Assembly (NCBI GenBank): GCA_046760905.1
Contig: JBHIFB010000012.1
Coordinates: 1-37,782 of the forward strand
Direction of reading: 5' to 3'
From: JBHIFB01 sp046760905
GTDB taxonomy: Bacteria; Gemmatimonadota; CAZMKB01
Length of the DNA stretch: 37,782 nucleotides
In this document: in pieces, positions 1 through 8,753 of the stretch
Layout: each line of letters opens with the position of its first letter
How positions within the stretch are numbered: the stretch's first letter is position 1
Notes under the pieces: generated by a model
The model's input: the letters and a program-made list of their open reading frames with translations, nothing else
What the model was told of the DNA's origin: nothing
The model's database searches: none
Position numbers and translations under genes: made by a program

Positions 1-12
1 ACTATGGCTCAG

Positions 13-28
13 AACGAGCAGTCTCGTT
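13..28. terminator. possible weak terminator hairpin after the GT2 gene
   Basis: A perfect 6 bp inverted repeat (AACGAG, four-base loop, CTCGTT) lies 6 bases past the GT2 stop codon at the end of the long minus-strand unit. There is no proper T-run on the minus strand after the stem, so a role as a factor-independent terminator is only a guess. Confidence 0.25.
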
Positions 29-34
29 ACGCCT

Positions 35-967
35 TTATTCATCCCTTTTGCGTTTCCGTTCAGTTTCCAACGATTCAAGCTTCTCCAGCATGGTCATCAT
101 AACCTCGAGCAAAAACCCGAAGGAGAAGAATGCAATTCCTGCGAGAATGCTCAAAACGACGAAGTACAAAAGAGGCCTGAAACCCTGCATGAGAACGAAT
201 CTCATGTAGAGCGCATATAGGCCAGTTACGATGCCGATCAAAAAGAGAAGGAGTCCGATCGATCCGAATAGTAACATGGGCTTCTTCATGAAGAGCATCT
301 GGAATTTTACGCTCACCAAGTCCAGAATTCCTATCGGTATTCTTAATATACCGAATTTCGATTTCCCGTGTTTCCTAGGATGAAGGGGGATCCTTACCTC
401 TGAGATCCGAAATCCGAGTTCCGCTGCAAGTACCACGAAGTATCTGTGCCAGTCTTTCCTCAGAGTTATCTCATCCGCAACGCTTCTTTTAAACGCTTTC
501 ACCGAATTCAGATCATGCACCTCTACCGAAAACAACCACCTGGATAGCACATTGTAGAAGAAGGAAATCACTCCCTTAAGGCCATAATCACCATGCTTCC
601 AGCCTGTCACGAGGTCATAGCCTTCCGATAGTTTATCCAACAGCAGAGGCATGTCCATGGGGCTATATTGTAAATCAGCGGGATAGAAGACCAGTATATC
701 GCCTGTTGCCTCACGGAACCCGGTTTTCAGCGCCTCTGTCAGTCCGAGATTTGTCCTGTGCCTCACTACCCTGAGAAATGGATAGGACTCCTTCTGCTCC
801 ATTGCGCGCTGGTAGGTATCATCGGTGCTCCCGTCATCGACAAGGATGAGCTCGGCATTCAGCTCTTTTTTTTCGAAGACCTCATCGAACTTCTTAAGAA
901 GCTCCTCAATGTTCTCTTCCTCGTTATACGATGGAACCAGTACGGATACTTTTTCGCTTCTTTTCAT
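35..967 (-). CDS. family 2 glycosyltransferase, membrane-anchored (DPM1/GtrB-like)
   Basis: A 310-residue GT-A fold glycosyltransferase, probably moving a sugar from a nucleotide donor onto a polyprenyl phosphate or another membrane acceptor. The N-terminus has the GT2 start (VSVLVPSYNEEENI) and the nucleotide-binding DDGSTD at residues 44-49, followed by an acidic patch in YPADLQYSP. Two hydrophobic segments close the protein (about 228-257 and 264-290), as in polyprenyl-phosphate glycosyltransferases of the DPM1/GtrB/ArnC type. I prefer the ATG at 967 because GGAG lies 6 bases upstream; an in-frame ATG at 979 has a poorer site. It is the last gene of a group with a sulfatase-like protein, a GT4 enzyme and a methyltransferase, which suggests envelope glycan or lipid work. 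The exact substrate cannot be read from the sequence. Confidence 0.85.
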   Translation of the reverse strand: MKRSEKVSVLVPSYNEEENIEELLKKFDEVFEKKELNAELILVDDGSTDDTYQRAMEQKESYPFLRVVRHRTNLGLTEALKTGFREATGDILVFYPADLQYSPMDMPLLLDKLSEGYDLVTGWKHGDYGLKGVISFFYNVLSRWLFSVEVHDLNSVKAFKRSVADEITLRKDWHRYFVVLAAELGFRISEVRIPLHPRKHGKSKFGILRIPIGILDLVSVKFQMLFMKKPMLLFGSIGLLLFLIGIVTGLYALYMRFVLMQGFRPLLYFVVLSILAGIAFFSFGFLLEVMMTMLEKLESLETERKRKRDE

Positions 968-991
968 GGCTCGCTCCATAGCTTCGCCCCG

Positions 992-2596
992 CTATTGAAT
1001 ATACCCCAGCTCTTTCAGACTTTCCAGCATGCTCCTGGTCGGTACACTGCTCTTCCCTGAAGCCAGGTTCATCCTCTCCATACGCCCCATGAACACTATT
1101 AGTTCCCTCTCCAGTCTCCGCGCCACATCACTGTGCTCTTCGATCACATTCACGGTCTCCCTTGGATCATTCGCGAGGTTAAAAAGCTCCCTCTGCATGA
1201 TACCTTCGGGGAATTTCTGATTCAGTATGAACTTCCAGTCATTCTCCCTCAGACTCCTTATGTTATACGGTCCCAGCTGTAACAGGATTTCCTCGCTGAA
1301 AATTTTTCTGTTTTTAAGGTCTCTCTTCCCGAAGATTACAGGAAGCAGCGAGACCCCCTGCACGGATTGGGGGCTTTCCAGGTTGAGGAATTCGAGTACC
1401 GTCGGCATCACATCCAGCTGAGCTACGGGATCACCTATGATCCTGCCAGCGGCAACAAGCTCTGGAAAGGTGAAAATTTTTGGCAGTTTCATTATGAGCG
1501 GTATCTTAAGCAGCTCTTCATAAAGTGTGTCGCCGTGTCCGACACCGCCGTGGTCCCAGAACGCTTCACCGTGGTCGGAGGTGAAAATGATCATCGTCCT
1601 GTCATACCGACGCTGCCTCTTCAGTTCCCTGAAAAGTCTGCCGAGATGGTAATCAAGATAGCCCAGCTCACCGTCATAGCGTGCAATCAGTTCCCGCCTC
1701 TGTTCACCCTCATACAACCTGAGAGAATCAAGATTCCAATCATGCACAACGAAACGCTCGTCTCCGCCAAATTTTCTCAAGAACCTTTCTGGAGGTTCGT
1801 AGGGGCTGTGCGGGTCCACCAGGAAAAGAAACGCAAAGAAACGTTTCCTCTCATTCGTATCAAGCCAGGACAGGAAATTATCGACAACCTTTTCTGCATC
1901 GGTATTGAGCCAAGACCTGTCTGACTTATAGATAGAGAATCCCTGTGAAAAATTGGTGACTTCGGTCAGGTGCGGATTTGTCGATATGCCGACAGTTTCG
2001 AAATCATTCTGTTTTAATACCTCGGCGAGAGTCACTACCGAATCAGAGAGTACATCCCTGTATGTCGTCATCCCGTGCTGGGATGGATAGATGGATGCAA
2101 TAATAGAGGGGGTTGCAACCACCGTATGCGATCCCTGTGCAATCGCATTCCTGAATAGCACTCCGCAAGCAGCAAGTGAATCGAGATTCGGCGTTGTATC
2201 TTCATCATAGCCGTAGCAGCTCAGATGATCTGCCCTCGTAGCATCACTCACGATCAGAAGGACATTCACATCGCTAACTGATAGAATCTCCGTATAGAGA
2301 ACAGTTACGAAGACTGCACAGACAGCACTCAAGCATATTGAAATACTGGCTTTCCTGATAATCCTCCTGGCGAGAAAGAAAAACGCGAGAGACGAAATTC
2401 CTCCAAGAAATGCGAGTATCAGAATGAGTGTATAATGAAACTTTGAGGGGGCGTAAGAAAATATGCCGAGCGCCAGGTAAAGTGTAACGAGGGTCCCTGT
2501 GACCATCCCGATCAGGGCAGATACAATGGTGGGAGGGAGAATTCTATTTTCTCCCTTCCGTATTATTCCGTTTCTTCTTCTCATACTTCTCTTCAA
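992..2596 (-). CDS. membrane-anchored sulfatase / alkaline-phosphatase superfamily protein
   Basis: A 534-residue protein with three N-terminal hydrophobic segments (about 22-48, 54-77 and 83-106) followed by a periplasmic hydrolase or transferase domain. Metal-site motifs are visible: the block around D118 with RADHLSCYGY at 121-130, and a later TSDHGE. The nucleophile loop (GSHTVVATPSIIAS, ending YPSQHG at 170-175) aligns with the usual S-W-T-L-P-S loop when T158 is taken as the nucleophile. Such enzymes are not formylglycine sulfatases and are more often phospho- or sulfo-transferases or hydrolases on surface polymers. The start given is a TTG with GGAG just upstream; an ATG at 2584 is the alternative. 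Either start lies inside the end of the preceding gene (53 or 41 bases), which suggests translational coupling. Substrate unknown. Confidence 0.82.
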   Translation of the reverse strand: MKRSMRRRNGIIRKGENRILPPTIVSALIGMVTGTLVTLYLALGIFSYAPSKFHYTLILILAFLGGISSLAFFFLARRIIRKASISICLSAVCAVFVTVLYTEILSVSDVNVLLIVSDATRADHLSCYGYDEDTTPNLDSLAACGVLFRNAIAQGSHTVVATPSIIASIYPSQHGMTTYRDVLSDSVVTLAEVLKQNDFETVGISTNPHLTEVTNFSQGFSIYKSDRSWLNTDAEKVVDNFLSWLDTNERKRFFAFLFLVDPHSPYEPPERFLRKFGGDERFVVHDWNLDSLRLYEGEQRRELIARYDGELGYLDYHLGRLFRELKRQRRYDRTMIIFTSDHGEAFWDHGGVGHGDTLYEELLKIPLIMKLPKIFTFPELVAAGRIIGDPVAQLDVMPTVLEFLNLESPQSVQGVSLLPVIFGKRDLKNRKIFSEEILLQLGPYNIRSLRENDWKFILNQKFPEGIMQRELFNLANDPRETVNVIEEHSDVARRLERELIVFMGRMERMNLASGKSSVPTRSMLESLKELGYIQ

Positions 2597-3929
2597 TTAG
2601 CTCCAGGGCTTCTTTGCGCGTCTCGATCTTTCCTTCGATTTGAAGATCCTGTATGAAAGACAATATTTCTGAGAACAAAGGTCCGGGTGAAAAACCAAGA
2701 TTTATAAGATCATGTCCCGTAACGATGGGCGGTGGGGGTATGACTTCGCTATCATACTCTTTCATTTTATCGATGCAGAAGTTCCAGATTGAAAGATCTC
2801 CGTGGCTTGCGAGGCAGTCGAGCCTGTGAAGCTCGAGGTGCTCTTTGAAGTTCGGTTCCTTGATGAATCTCTTGAGCTTGCTCTCTCTCATGTTTTCCAT
2901 GTTCATGAACCTCAGATGATTCTTCACTAGGGAGACCACGCCTTTCACCGTTTTGTTGGAAAACCTCAATCGTCTAAGGAGATTCTCGGCAAGCCTGGCA
3001 CCGACAACATTGTGGTTATTGAATCTTATCCTGTCGGTCATCTCGAAAGTTCCGGGTTTGCCTATATCGTGCAGCAGCACTCCAAGTGCCAGTTCCTCGG
3101 AAGGATCCTCCATGAGTTCAAGCATGAGCATCGTGTGTATGAACACATCTCCCTCTGGATGATACTCCGGAGGTTGCTTGATGCCCACCATGCTCTCCAC
3201 CTCAGGAAGTATGTGCCCGAGCAACCCCGTCGAGTGCATGAGCTCGAATCCATACCTGGGTGAGGGTCCCATGAGAATCTTCATTATCTCATCTCTAATT
3301 CTTTCCCGGCTGATATTGATTATCTCTCCCGCCCTGCCTTCGATGGCCTCTCTTGTGGTTTTCTCTATTTCGAATCCCAGAGCAGCAGCGAATCGCACCG
3401 CGCGTAATATCCTCAGGTTATCCTCGCTAAATCTCTGCCACGGATCTCCAATCGTTCTTATGAGTCTCGCATCAATGTCTTCTTTCCCTTTCACATAATC
3501 GATAACCTGTTCGGTGATCGGATCATAGAGTAATCCATTGATCGTGAAATCCCTTCTCTTCACATCTTCGACTTCATCCTCGAAATGCACATCCTCAGGA
3601 TGACGCCCGTCCTTATACAGACCTTCACCCCTGAAGGTGGCTACTTCGAAACAGACGGTGTTCTCTATTACGAGCACGACCCCAAACCGCTCACCTACCG
3701 GCACAGTTTTCTTGAAGATGCTCATAACATCATCCGGACGAGCATCTGTGGCGATGTCATAATCTGTCGGCGAAACGCCCATGATCATATCTCTCACGCA
3801 ACCACCGGCCCAGTATGCCTTGAAGCCTTTTGATTGGAGAGTCTTCACAATGCTCAGGGCAACTCTCCTCTTCTCTTGTGCCGTTTCTTTTCTACTGCCT
3901 CTCTGCGGCATTTCTCTGGTCACCCTCAT
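2544..3929 (-). CDS. CCA tRNA nucleotidyltransferase / poly(A) polymerase family protein with HD domain
   Basis: A 461-residue class II nucleotidyltransferase. The head domain has AGGCVRD at about 41-47 and the catalytic carboxylates D56 and D58 in TDYDIAT; RRDFTINGL follows at 125-133. The neck carries DNLRILRAVRFAAALGF (170-186). A C-terminal HD phosphohydrolase domain contains YHPEGDVFIHT and LHDIGKP (H287, D288). YHPEGDV plus HD is typical of bacterial CCA-adding enzymes that repair tRNA 3' ends, but sequence alone does not separate CCA-adding, A-adding and poly(A) enzymes. The ATG overlaps the stop of the GT4 gene as ATGA. Its place among envelope genes looks like operon economy rather than shared function. 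Confidence 0.88.
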   Translation of the reverse strand: MRVTREMPQRGSRKETAQEKRRVALSIVKTLQSKGFKAYWAGGCVRDMIMGVSPTDYDIATDARPDDVMSIFKKTVPVGERFGVVLVIENTVCFEVATFRGEGLYKDGRHPEDVHFEDEVEDVKRRDFTINGLLYDPITEQVIDYVKGKEDIDARLIRTIGDPWQRFSEDNLRILRAVRFAAALGFEIEKTTREAIEGRAGEIINISRERIRDEIMKILMGPSPRYGFELMHSTGLLGHILPEVESMVGIKQPPEYHPEGDVFIHTMLMLELMEDPSEELALGVLLHDIGKPGTFEMTDRIRFNNHNVVGARLAENLLRRLRFSNKTVKGVVSLVKNHLRFMNMENMRESKLKRFIKEPNFKEHLELHRLDCLASHGDLSIWNFCIDKMKEYDSEVIPPPPIVTGHDLINLGFSPGPLFSEILSFIQDLQIEGKIETRKEALELIEEKYEKKKRNNTEGRK

Positions 3930-5062
3930 AGATCGTGGGAATTTCTATGCACCTTAAAAATGAGCTGCATAGTTTCTTCTGCGGCCTGCTCCCAGCTGAA
4001 TCCCCTCGACCACTCTGCCGCCCTCATGCCGAGCTTTTTTCTGAGAGTCCCGTCACTCAAAAGGGTCTTCATTGCATCCGTAAGGGCCTCGATATCTCCA
4101 TGCGGAACGAGCATGCCGGTCTCACCATTTCTCACAGATTCCGACAGTCCTGGCGAATCACTGGCCAGCACAGGGATACCGCATGCCTGGGCTTCGATGT
4201 TTGTGAGACCCCAACCTTCCTTTGGAGAGGTGTTCACAACAAATTCTGCGCCTCGAAGAAACCTCACTTTTTCACTTTCCGATACGTGACCAACGAAGAC
4301 GACCTTTTTATGTATCCCCAGTCTGCGGCTCAGTCTTTTCAATGCATGTACGTGATCACCGTCTCCGATTATGAGGAGACGAACCTTACTGTGTTCATTG
4401 CCCAGATTACTGAAGGCGTTAATGACTAAATCCATTCTCTTGTATTTCTTGAGCCTTCCTATACAAACGATATATGGAAACTGTGGCTCGTGCTTGTCAT
4501 CGTCATCCGGAAAATACAGGTCAGTGGCGGTCCCGCAGTATATTATATGAATTTTCCGGGGGTCGAATCCTCTTCGTACTAGATCCCGCTTGGTGGATTC
4601 GGAGATCACCTCCACCTCGAGCCCACGGTATATATAAGGAATTAGAAGCTCCCATAAATAGACATAGAGAGCAATCGGCACACTCGCTTCCTGAAAGACG
4701 GTGGTACCGAAAAGATGAGGGACTATTAGAAGTGTCGGAATCTTTGTAAAGACAGGGGAGTATACAGGTATTTTGTTCACGTCCTCTATCACTATGTCAT
4801 ACGTATTAGGTTTCAGTCGTAACAGGAACATCTGAGCTCTGAAATTGAAATATGGTTCTCTTCCAGTCCTGGCAATTCTGATCCCATCTATCACCTGTCT
4901 GCTCGTGGATCCTGAGTATCTCGAACAGAGTAAGTCGACCTTGTGGCCCATCCCCGCTATGCGCTTAAATATCTCGTGGAGGTGAACCTCGGCCCCGCCT
5001 GCCCTGGGATTTGTGATGTCTCTGTAGTTGATCAGGAGAATCCTTAACCGATCTCTGTTCAC
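3926..5062 (-). CDS. family 4 (GT-B fold) glycosyltransferase
   Basis: A 378-residue GT4 enzyme. The N-terminal acceptor domain has the AGGAE motif at 21-25. The C-terminal nucleotide-sugar domain has a typical sequence, with PYIVCIGRLKKYKRMD, then FVGHVSESEKV, and the E-x7-E signature in SPKEGWGLTNIEAQACG. It probably adds a sugar to a surface glycan or glycolipid precursor in the cytoplasm. There is no signal peptide and no clear membrane segment. The start is GTG and overlaps the methyltransferase stop as GTGA; its own stop overlaps the start of the next gene as ATGA. The tight coupling to a methyltransferase and to sulfatase-like and GT2 genes suggests a small glycan-modification cluster. 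Donor and acceptor are not predictable. Confidence 0.88.
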   Translation of the reverse strand: MNRDRLRILLINYRDITNPRAGGAEVHLHEIFKRIAGMGHKVDLLCSRYSGSTSRQVIDGIRIARTGREPYFNFRAQMFLLRLKPNTYDIVIEDVNKIPVYSPVFTKIPTLLIVPHLFGTTVFQEASVPIALYVYLWELLIPYIYRGLEVEVISESTKRDLVRRGFDPRKIHIIYCGTATDLYFPDDDDKHEPQFPYIVCIGRLKKYKRMDLVINAFSNLGNEHSKVRLLIIGDGDHVHALKRLSRRLGIHKKVVFVGHVSESEKVRFLRGAEFVVNTSPKEGWGLTNIEAQACGIPVLASDSPGLSESVRNGETGMLVPHGDIEALTDAMKTLLSDGTLRKKLGMRAAEWSRGFSWEQAAEETMQLIFKVHRNSHDL

Positions 5063-5841
5063 TTTTTTGCTATGATTCCTATGGTGTGGTAAGTATAGAA
5101 AGACATCCTGCTTTTAGCCGCCCGGTCCCGCAGGAATGCTCTTATTTTTCTCAAAGTGTGAGGTGCGGCCGGATACATAGGGAGCTCAATACCAAATCCG
5201 AGCAGAACCTCTCTGAGAGATCGATAAAAGAAGCTGGGATTCATCCAGACTCCATATTTGTGAACGATGTTATCGAATCCGGCATCCGTAATAATGGTCG
5301 AAAGGCTGCCTATAGTGTATTCAGTCTCCCACCCTGCAAACCATCTATCAAGCATCATGAGCGCATGCTTCACAACAGTGTAAGGATGATACCTCTGGGG
5401 GACATCGACAAGGATATAACCGCCTTTTCTTAAAACCCGGTAGTTTTCCCTGAGGATGCTTAAAGGATTATAGAAGTGTTCGAGGAGACCCTGGTGAAAT
5501 ACCAGCTGAAAACAGTTACTTGTAAAAGGGAGGCTCACTACATCACCTATCACGAGCTGGAGGTCGACACCCTCCCCTCCCATGACATTACGGATAATCT
5601 CCATCGCCTTAAAGGATTTATCAAGGACAACAACAGTCGCTCCTTTCTTCGCGAGATCAACGCTGTCTCTACCTGTACCCGCTCCAACCTCGAGCGCCGT
5701 CATTCCCGAAACAGCTGTCATCCTTCCTATATTGTCACTAATCCGCCCTTCGTTGGAATAGACCTTCCTGGTATTGGCTTTCTTCTCCCAGTATCGATCC
5801 CAGAGATCTCCGTGTTTCGTCTTCTTTACTATAGAGTCCAT
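5059..5841 (-). CDS. class I SAM-dependent methyltransferase
   Basis: A 260-residue Rossmann methyltransferase. Motif I is LEVGAGTGRDS at about 50-60, followed by VVVLDKS (motif II). A later LPFTSNCFQLVFHQGLLEHF block corresponds to motif IV of the Methyltransf_11/UbiE-like group, and LRKGGYILVDVPQ follows. The C-terminal third (a segment around DRWFAGWETEYTIGSL) resembles methyltransferases in glycan and lipid clusters. No good Shine-Dalgarno sequence is visible before the ATG, and 20 bases separate it from the preceding phosphoesterase stop. The overlap with the GT4 gene downstream suggests they act together, perhaps methylating a sugar or lipid intermediate. Substrate unknown. Confidence 0.82.
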   Translation of the reverse strand: MDSIVKKTKHGDLWDRYWEKKANTRKVYSNEGRISDNIGRMTAVSGMTALEVGAGTGRDSVDLAKKGATVVVLDKSFKAMEIIRNVMGGEGVDLQLVIGDVVSLPFTSNCFQLVFHQGLLEHFYNPLSILRENYRVLRKGGYILVDVPQRYHPYTVVKHALMMLDRWFAGWETEYTIGSLSTIITDAGFDNIVHKYGVWMNPSFFYRSLREVLLGFGIELPMYPAAPHTLRKIRAFLRDRAAKSRMSFYTYHTIGIIAKK

Positions 5842-5861
5842 TCAGCATCGGGGATGCATTG

Positions 5862-6587
5862 TTAAAAGCCTATACCGAGCCTTGTGGCAAGATCCAGGGG
5901 CAGGTCGGCTTTGATGATGCCATCCTGAGTTTTCTCAATATCGTATGGTATCCGGTGAAATTCTATCGTCCTGTTATCACTTCTGTACGTTGCGAAGGAG
6001 GCTCTCGGATCGCCGTCACGAGGCTGCCCGACGCTTCCCACGTTGATGAGATACCTTTCACCCTTGACCAATTTCACCTCCCCCGGCTGATGAACACGAA
6101 GCCCATCGCCCCCCGCACTGAAGACCATCGGGCGGTGCGTGTGACCCACAAATATCACTTCATTTGTGCAGGAATTGAAAGCCTGCCATGCCTGCTCTCG
6201 CGAGAAGATATAGGGCCACTCGCGAGGTGCCACAGGAGAGGAATGGACAAGAAGACAATCCTCGGATTCGGAAGTATAAGGGAGTCCCTCCAGAAACTCT
6301 ATTTCTTCTGACTTTAAAATCCCTCTCGTCCAGAGAATGGCCTCCCTGGCGAGAAAGTTGAAGTGCTCGAGAGGCGTCGTTCCGGTTGTGCCTGCATCAT
6401 GATTACCTGCGACTATAGTAGTGGCCTTCTCTCTTATAATTTTGATACAATCCCCCGGATCCGCTGCATAGCCTACGATGTCACCCAGACATACAATAGT
6501 GTCAGCTTTCAATCCATCTATGTGACTCATCACCGCGAGAAGGGCAGAAAGGTTACTGTGTATGTCTGAGACTATAGCGTAGAGCAT
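5862..6587 (-). CDS. calcineurin-like metallophosphoesterase
   Basis: A 241-residue binuclear metallophosphoesterase with all five canonical motif blocks: SDIHSN (7-12), GDIVGYAADP (35-44), GNHD (61-64), VHSSP (114-118) and GHTHRP (148-153). A tail with NVGSVGQPRDGDPRASFA is typical of the small cytoplasmic phosphodiesterase/diadenosine-tetraphosphatase-like group. GYAADP is a known variant of this subfamily. The ATG sits inside the 3' end of nusB (16-base overlap) with AGGAA upstream. The substrate (nucleotide, phosphodiester or phosphoprotein) cannot be assigned. Confidence 0.87.
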   Translation of the reverse strand: MLYAIVSDIHSNLSALLAVMSHIDGLKADTIVCLGDIVGYAADPGDCIKIIREKATTIVAGNHDAGTTGTTPLEHFNFLAREAILWTRGILKSEEIEFLEGLPYTSESEDCLLVHSSPVAPREWPYIFSREQAWQAFNSCTNEVIFVGHTHRPMVFSAGGDGLRVHQPGEVKLVKGERYLINVGSVGQPRDGDPRASFATYRSDNRTIEFHRIPYDIEKTQDGIIKADLPLDLATRLGIGF

Positions 6588-6997
6588 CCGCTGTTTCCTT
6601 TCGTGTCTGATACCGCATCCAGAACACCGTTTATGAACCTTGAAGACTCAATGCCGCCATACGCGTGAGCTAGTTTCACTGCCTCATCTATAACAACGGC
6701 TCTTGGTATATCATCGAAATACAACAGTTCACAGATTCCGATTCGGAGTATATTCTTATCAATGACGGAAAGGCGATCGATCGGCCACGAAGTGAGTGCT
6801 TCACCAATCACTTCATCAATGCGTTTGAGCTCTTCACTTATCTTCGAGACAAGTTGCAGTGTATACTTTTTCCCCTTCTCACCCGCCAGTTTTCTGCTGA
6901 GGTGGTCTCTTGCAATTTCCTGGAGTTCCCCGTCTATGATCTCCCATGTGTAAATGATCTGAAGAGCCCATATCCTTGATTTACTTCTCCTTTTCAT
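6572..6997 (-). CDS. nusB: transcription antitermination / rRNA processing factor NusB
   Basis: A 141-residue all-helical NusB protein. NusB with NusE binds boxA in rRNA leader transcripts and prevents premature termination. Recognisable blocks are the Arg-rich start (MKRRSKSRIWALQIIYTWE), WPIDRLSVIDKNILRIGICELLYFDDIPRAVVIDEAVKLAHAYG, and the terminal RFINGVLDAV, all standard for the family. I chose the ATG at 6997, which leaves a 17-base overlap with ribH; a TTG at 7006 is in frame but has no ribosome site. The ribH-nusB order is widespread in bacteria. Confidence 0.93.
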   Translation of the reverse strand: MKRRSKSRIWALQIIYTWEIIDGELQEIARDHLSRKLAGEKGKKYTLQLVSKISEELKRIDEVIGEALTSWPIDRLSVIDKNILRIGICELLYFDDIPRAVVIDEAVKLAHAYGGIESSRFINGVLDAVSDTKGNSGCSTL

Positions 6998-7466
6998 TAT
7001 CTCCAAGTGTGGAGTAAAGATTGGTCATTTCTATCGCTGCTAGTGCGGCGTGCCATCCCCTGTTGCCGAGTTTCCCTCCCGATCTTTCGAGCGCCTGATC
7101 AAGGTTGTCAGCGGTTAGTATTCCAAAGATGACCGGAACTTTCGTTTCGATGTTCAATCGAGCCAGGGCACTCGTGACACCTCTTGCAACGAATTCGAAG
7201 TGGGGCGTATCTCCACGTATTACGGTTCCAAGAGCGATTATAGCACTGTATTTCCCTTTCTGCGACACTCTCTTACACACTGGCGGGATCTCCATCACGC
7301 CCGGGACCATAATCACCTCTATATCATCTGGAGAGACCTCATGTCTTACCAGGCAATCGGCAGCTCCCTCTATGAGCCGCTTGCCGATCAGCTCGTTGAA
7401 TCTACTCACGACCAGTGCGAAACGCAGGCCCTTGGCTCTCAGTTTCCCTTCAGTTGTCCGCGGCAT
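6981..7466 (-). CDS. ribH: 6,7-dimethyl-8-ribityllumazine synthase
   Basis: A 161-residue lumazine synthase, which condenses 3,4-dihydroxy-2-butanone 4-phosphate with the pyrimidine intermediate in the penultimate riboflavin step. Visible motifs are VVSRFNELI (19-27), the phosphate/substrate loop PGVMEIP (55-61), GTVIRGDTPHFEFVA with the catalytic H89, and FGILTADNLDQALERSGGKLGNRGWHAALAA near the end. GGAGG lies 6 bases before the ATG. It overlaps the 3' end of ribBA by 17 bases and is itself overlapped by nusB, so expression is probably coupled. Confidence 0.96.
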   Translation of the reverse strand: MPRTTEGKLRAKGLRFALVVSRFNELIGKRLIEGAADCLVRHEVSPDDIEVIMVPGVMEIPPVCKRVSQKGKYSAIIALGTVIRGDTPHFEFVARGVTSALARLNIETKVPVIFGILTADNLDQALERSGGKLGNRGWHAALAAIEMTNLYSTLGDNEKEK

Positions 7467-8679
7467 CTTTGTCCTCCGTAATGGTTATGAGGTGCCCGAG
7501 TTTATCCCTTTTTGCCTTCAGGTATTGTTTGTTGTATTCGTTCGGTTCGATCTCGATGGAGACCTGATCGGTAATCTGTAATCCGTACCCTTTGAGAGCG
7601 ATGACCTTTTTAGGATTGTTGGTGAGTAGTCTTATAGAACTCAATCCGAGATCGACCAGAATCTGCGCACCAATGCCATAATCCCTCAGATCCGGCTTGA
7701 ATCCGAGTTTCTCGTTAGCCTCCACTGTATCCAGGCCTTTATCCTGAAGCGCGTATGCTCTCAGCTTGTTCATCAATCCTATTCCTCTGCCTTCCTGCTG
7801 CATGTAAAGAAACACGCCGAGTCCCTCTTCTTCGATCTTCCTCAGAGCTGTCTGCACCTGCTCTCCGCAGTCGCACCTCAGAGATCCGAACACATCTCCA
7901 GTGAGGCAGCGAGAATGCACTCTGACCAACACATCTTTCTTCCCATACACATCCCCCTTTACTATTGCCAGATGGTTTTCATCTCCGATTGTCGTTTTGT
8001 AAACATGCATTCTGAATTTCCCGTATTTCGTTGGAAAATCTGTTTCAACCAGCTTTTCAATTAATTTTTCGTGCTTGCGCCTGTACTTGATGAGGTCCTC
8101 TATGGTTATCAGCCTGCAGTCATGCTCCCGGGCGATTTCTACGAGTCTCGGTAACCTCGCCATAGTCCCATCGTCATCCATGATCTCACACAGAACTCCA
8201 ACAGGACTCATCCCTGCAAGTCTCGCCAGGTCCACAGAAGCTTCCGTGTGCCCCGCCCGCCTCAGAACTCCCCCCTCTCTTGCCACCAGAGGGAAGACAT
8301 GCCCTGGTCGCGCTAGGTCATCGGGTTTGGTCGAAGGATCCACCAGGGCCTTGATCGTCGTCGCTCGGTCCTGGGCTGAGATCCCAGTGGTTGTATTTGT
8401 AGCGGCATCTACTGATACCGTGTAAAGAGTTCCATGCAGGGCCTTTCCGTTGGAAACCATCATGTTCAAATCAAGCTCCCTGGCCCTTTCCTCAGTTATG
8501 GCGACGCAGATTAATCCCCGACCGTACTTCGCAAGGAAGTTTATCGACTCAGGGGAGATCTTTTCTCCTGCAATTATGAAATCGCCTTCGTTCTCACGCT
8601 GCTCATCATCCACAACGATCAGAAAATTACCTTTCCTGTAATCTTCGATTGCTTTCTCAATGCTGCTGAAAAATCCCAT
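7450..8679 (-). CDS. ribBA: bifunctional 3,4-dihydroxy-2-butanone-4-phosphate synthase / GTP cyclohydrolase II
   Basis: A 409-residue fusion that feeds both branches of riboflavin synthesis. The N-terminal DHBP synthase half (about 1-200) has the acidic active-site loop DDEQRENEGDF (24-34) and RAGHTEASVDLARLAG (141-155). The C-terminal GTP cyclohydrolase II half has the zinc ligands C258, C269 and C271 in HSRCLTGDVFGSLRCDCGEQ, then the RGIGL block and LTNNPKK. Both halves look active. It is separated from ribE by 137 bases, the only sizeable gap within the rib group, where a weak promoter and small hairpins are visible. Confidence 0.96.
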   Translation of the reverse strand: MGFFSSIEKAIEDYRKGNFLIVVDDEQRENEGDFIIAGEKISPESINFLAKYGRGLICVAITEERARELDLNMMVSNGKALHGTLYTVSVDAATNTTTGISAQDRATTIKALVDPSTKPDDLARPGHVFPLVAREGGVLRRAGHTEASVDLARLAGMSPVGVLCEIMDDDGTMARLPRLVEIAREHDCRLITIEDLIKYRRKHEKLIEKLVETDFPTKYGKFRMHVYKTTIGDENHLAIVKGDVYGKKDVLVRVHSRCLTGDVFGSLRCDCGEQVQTALRKIEEEGLGVFLYMQQEGRGIGLMNKLRAYALQDKGLDTVEANEKLGFKPDLRDYGIGAQILVDLGLSSIRLLTNNPKKVIALKGYGLQITDQVSIEIEPNEYNKQYLKAKRDKLGHLITITEDKDAADN

Positions 8680-8718
8680 TTCCCTTCCTCAGTTACATCT
8701 TACGTGAGTGTTCACTCT

Positions 8719-8733
8719 CCTCTGATGAAGAGG
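8719..8733 (-). other. small hairpin in the ribBA leader
   Basis: A CCTCT stem pairs with AGAGG across a five-base loop. It is next to a second inverted repeat (GAGTG and CACTC, two-base spacer) at 8706-8717. Both lie between the putative ribBA promoter and the ribBA start. They do not resemble the conserved core of the FMN riboswitch. A regulatory role is speculative. Confidence 0.25.
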
Positions 8734-8753
8734 GTTTCTTGTTATGTCATAAT

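Noticed and set aside
1367..1924. A 185-codon plus-strand frame opposite the sulfatase-like gene
   Set aside because: Antisense to conserved metal-site motifs; no own start signals.
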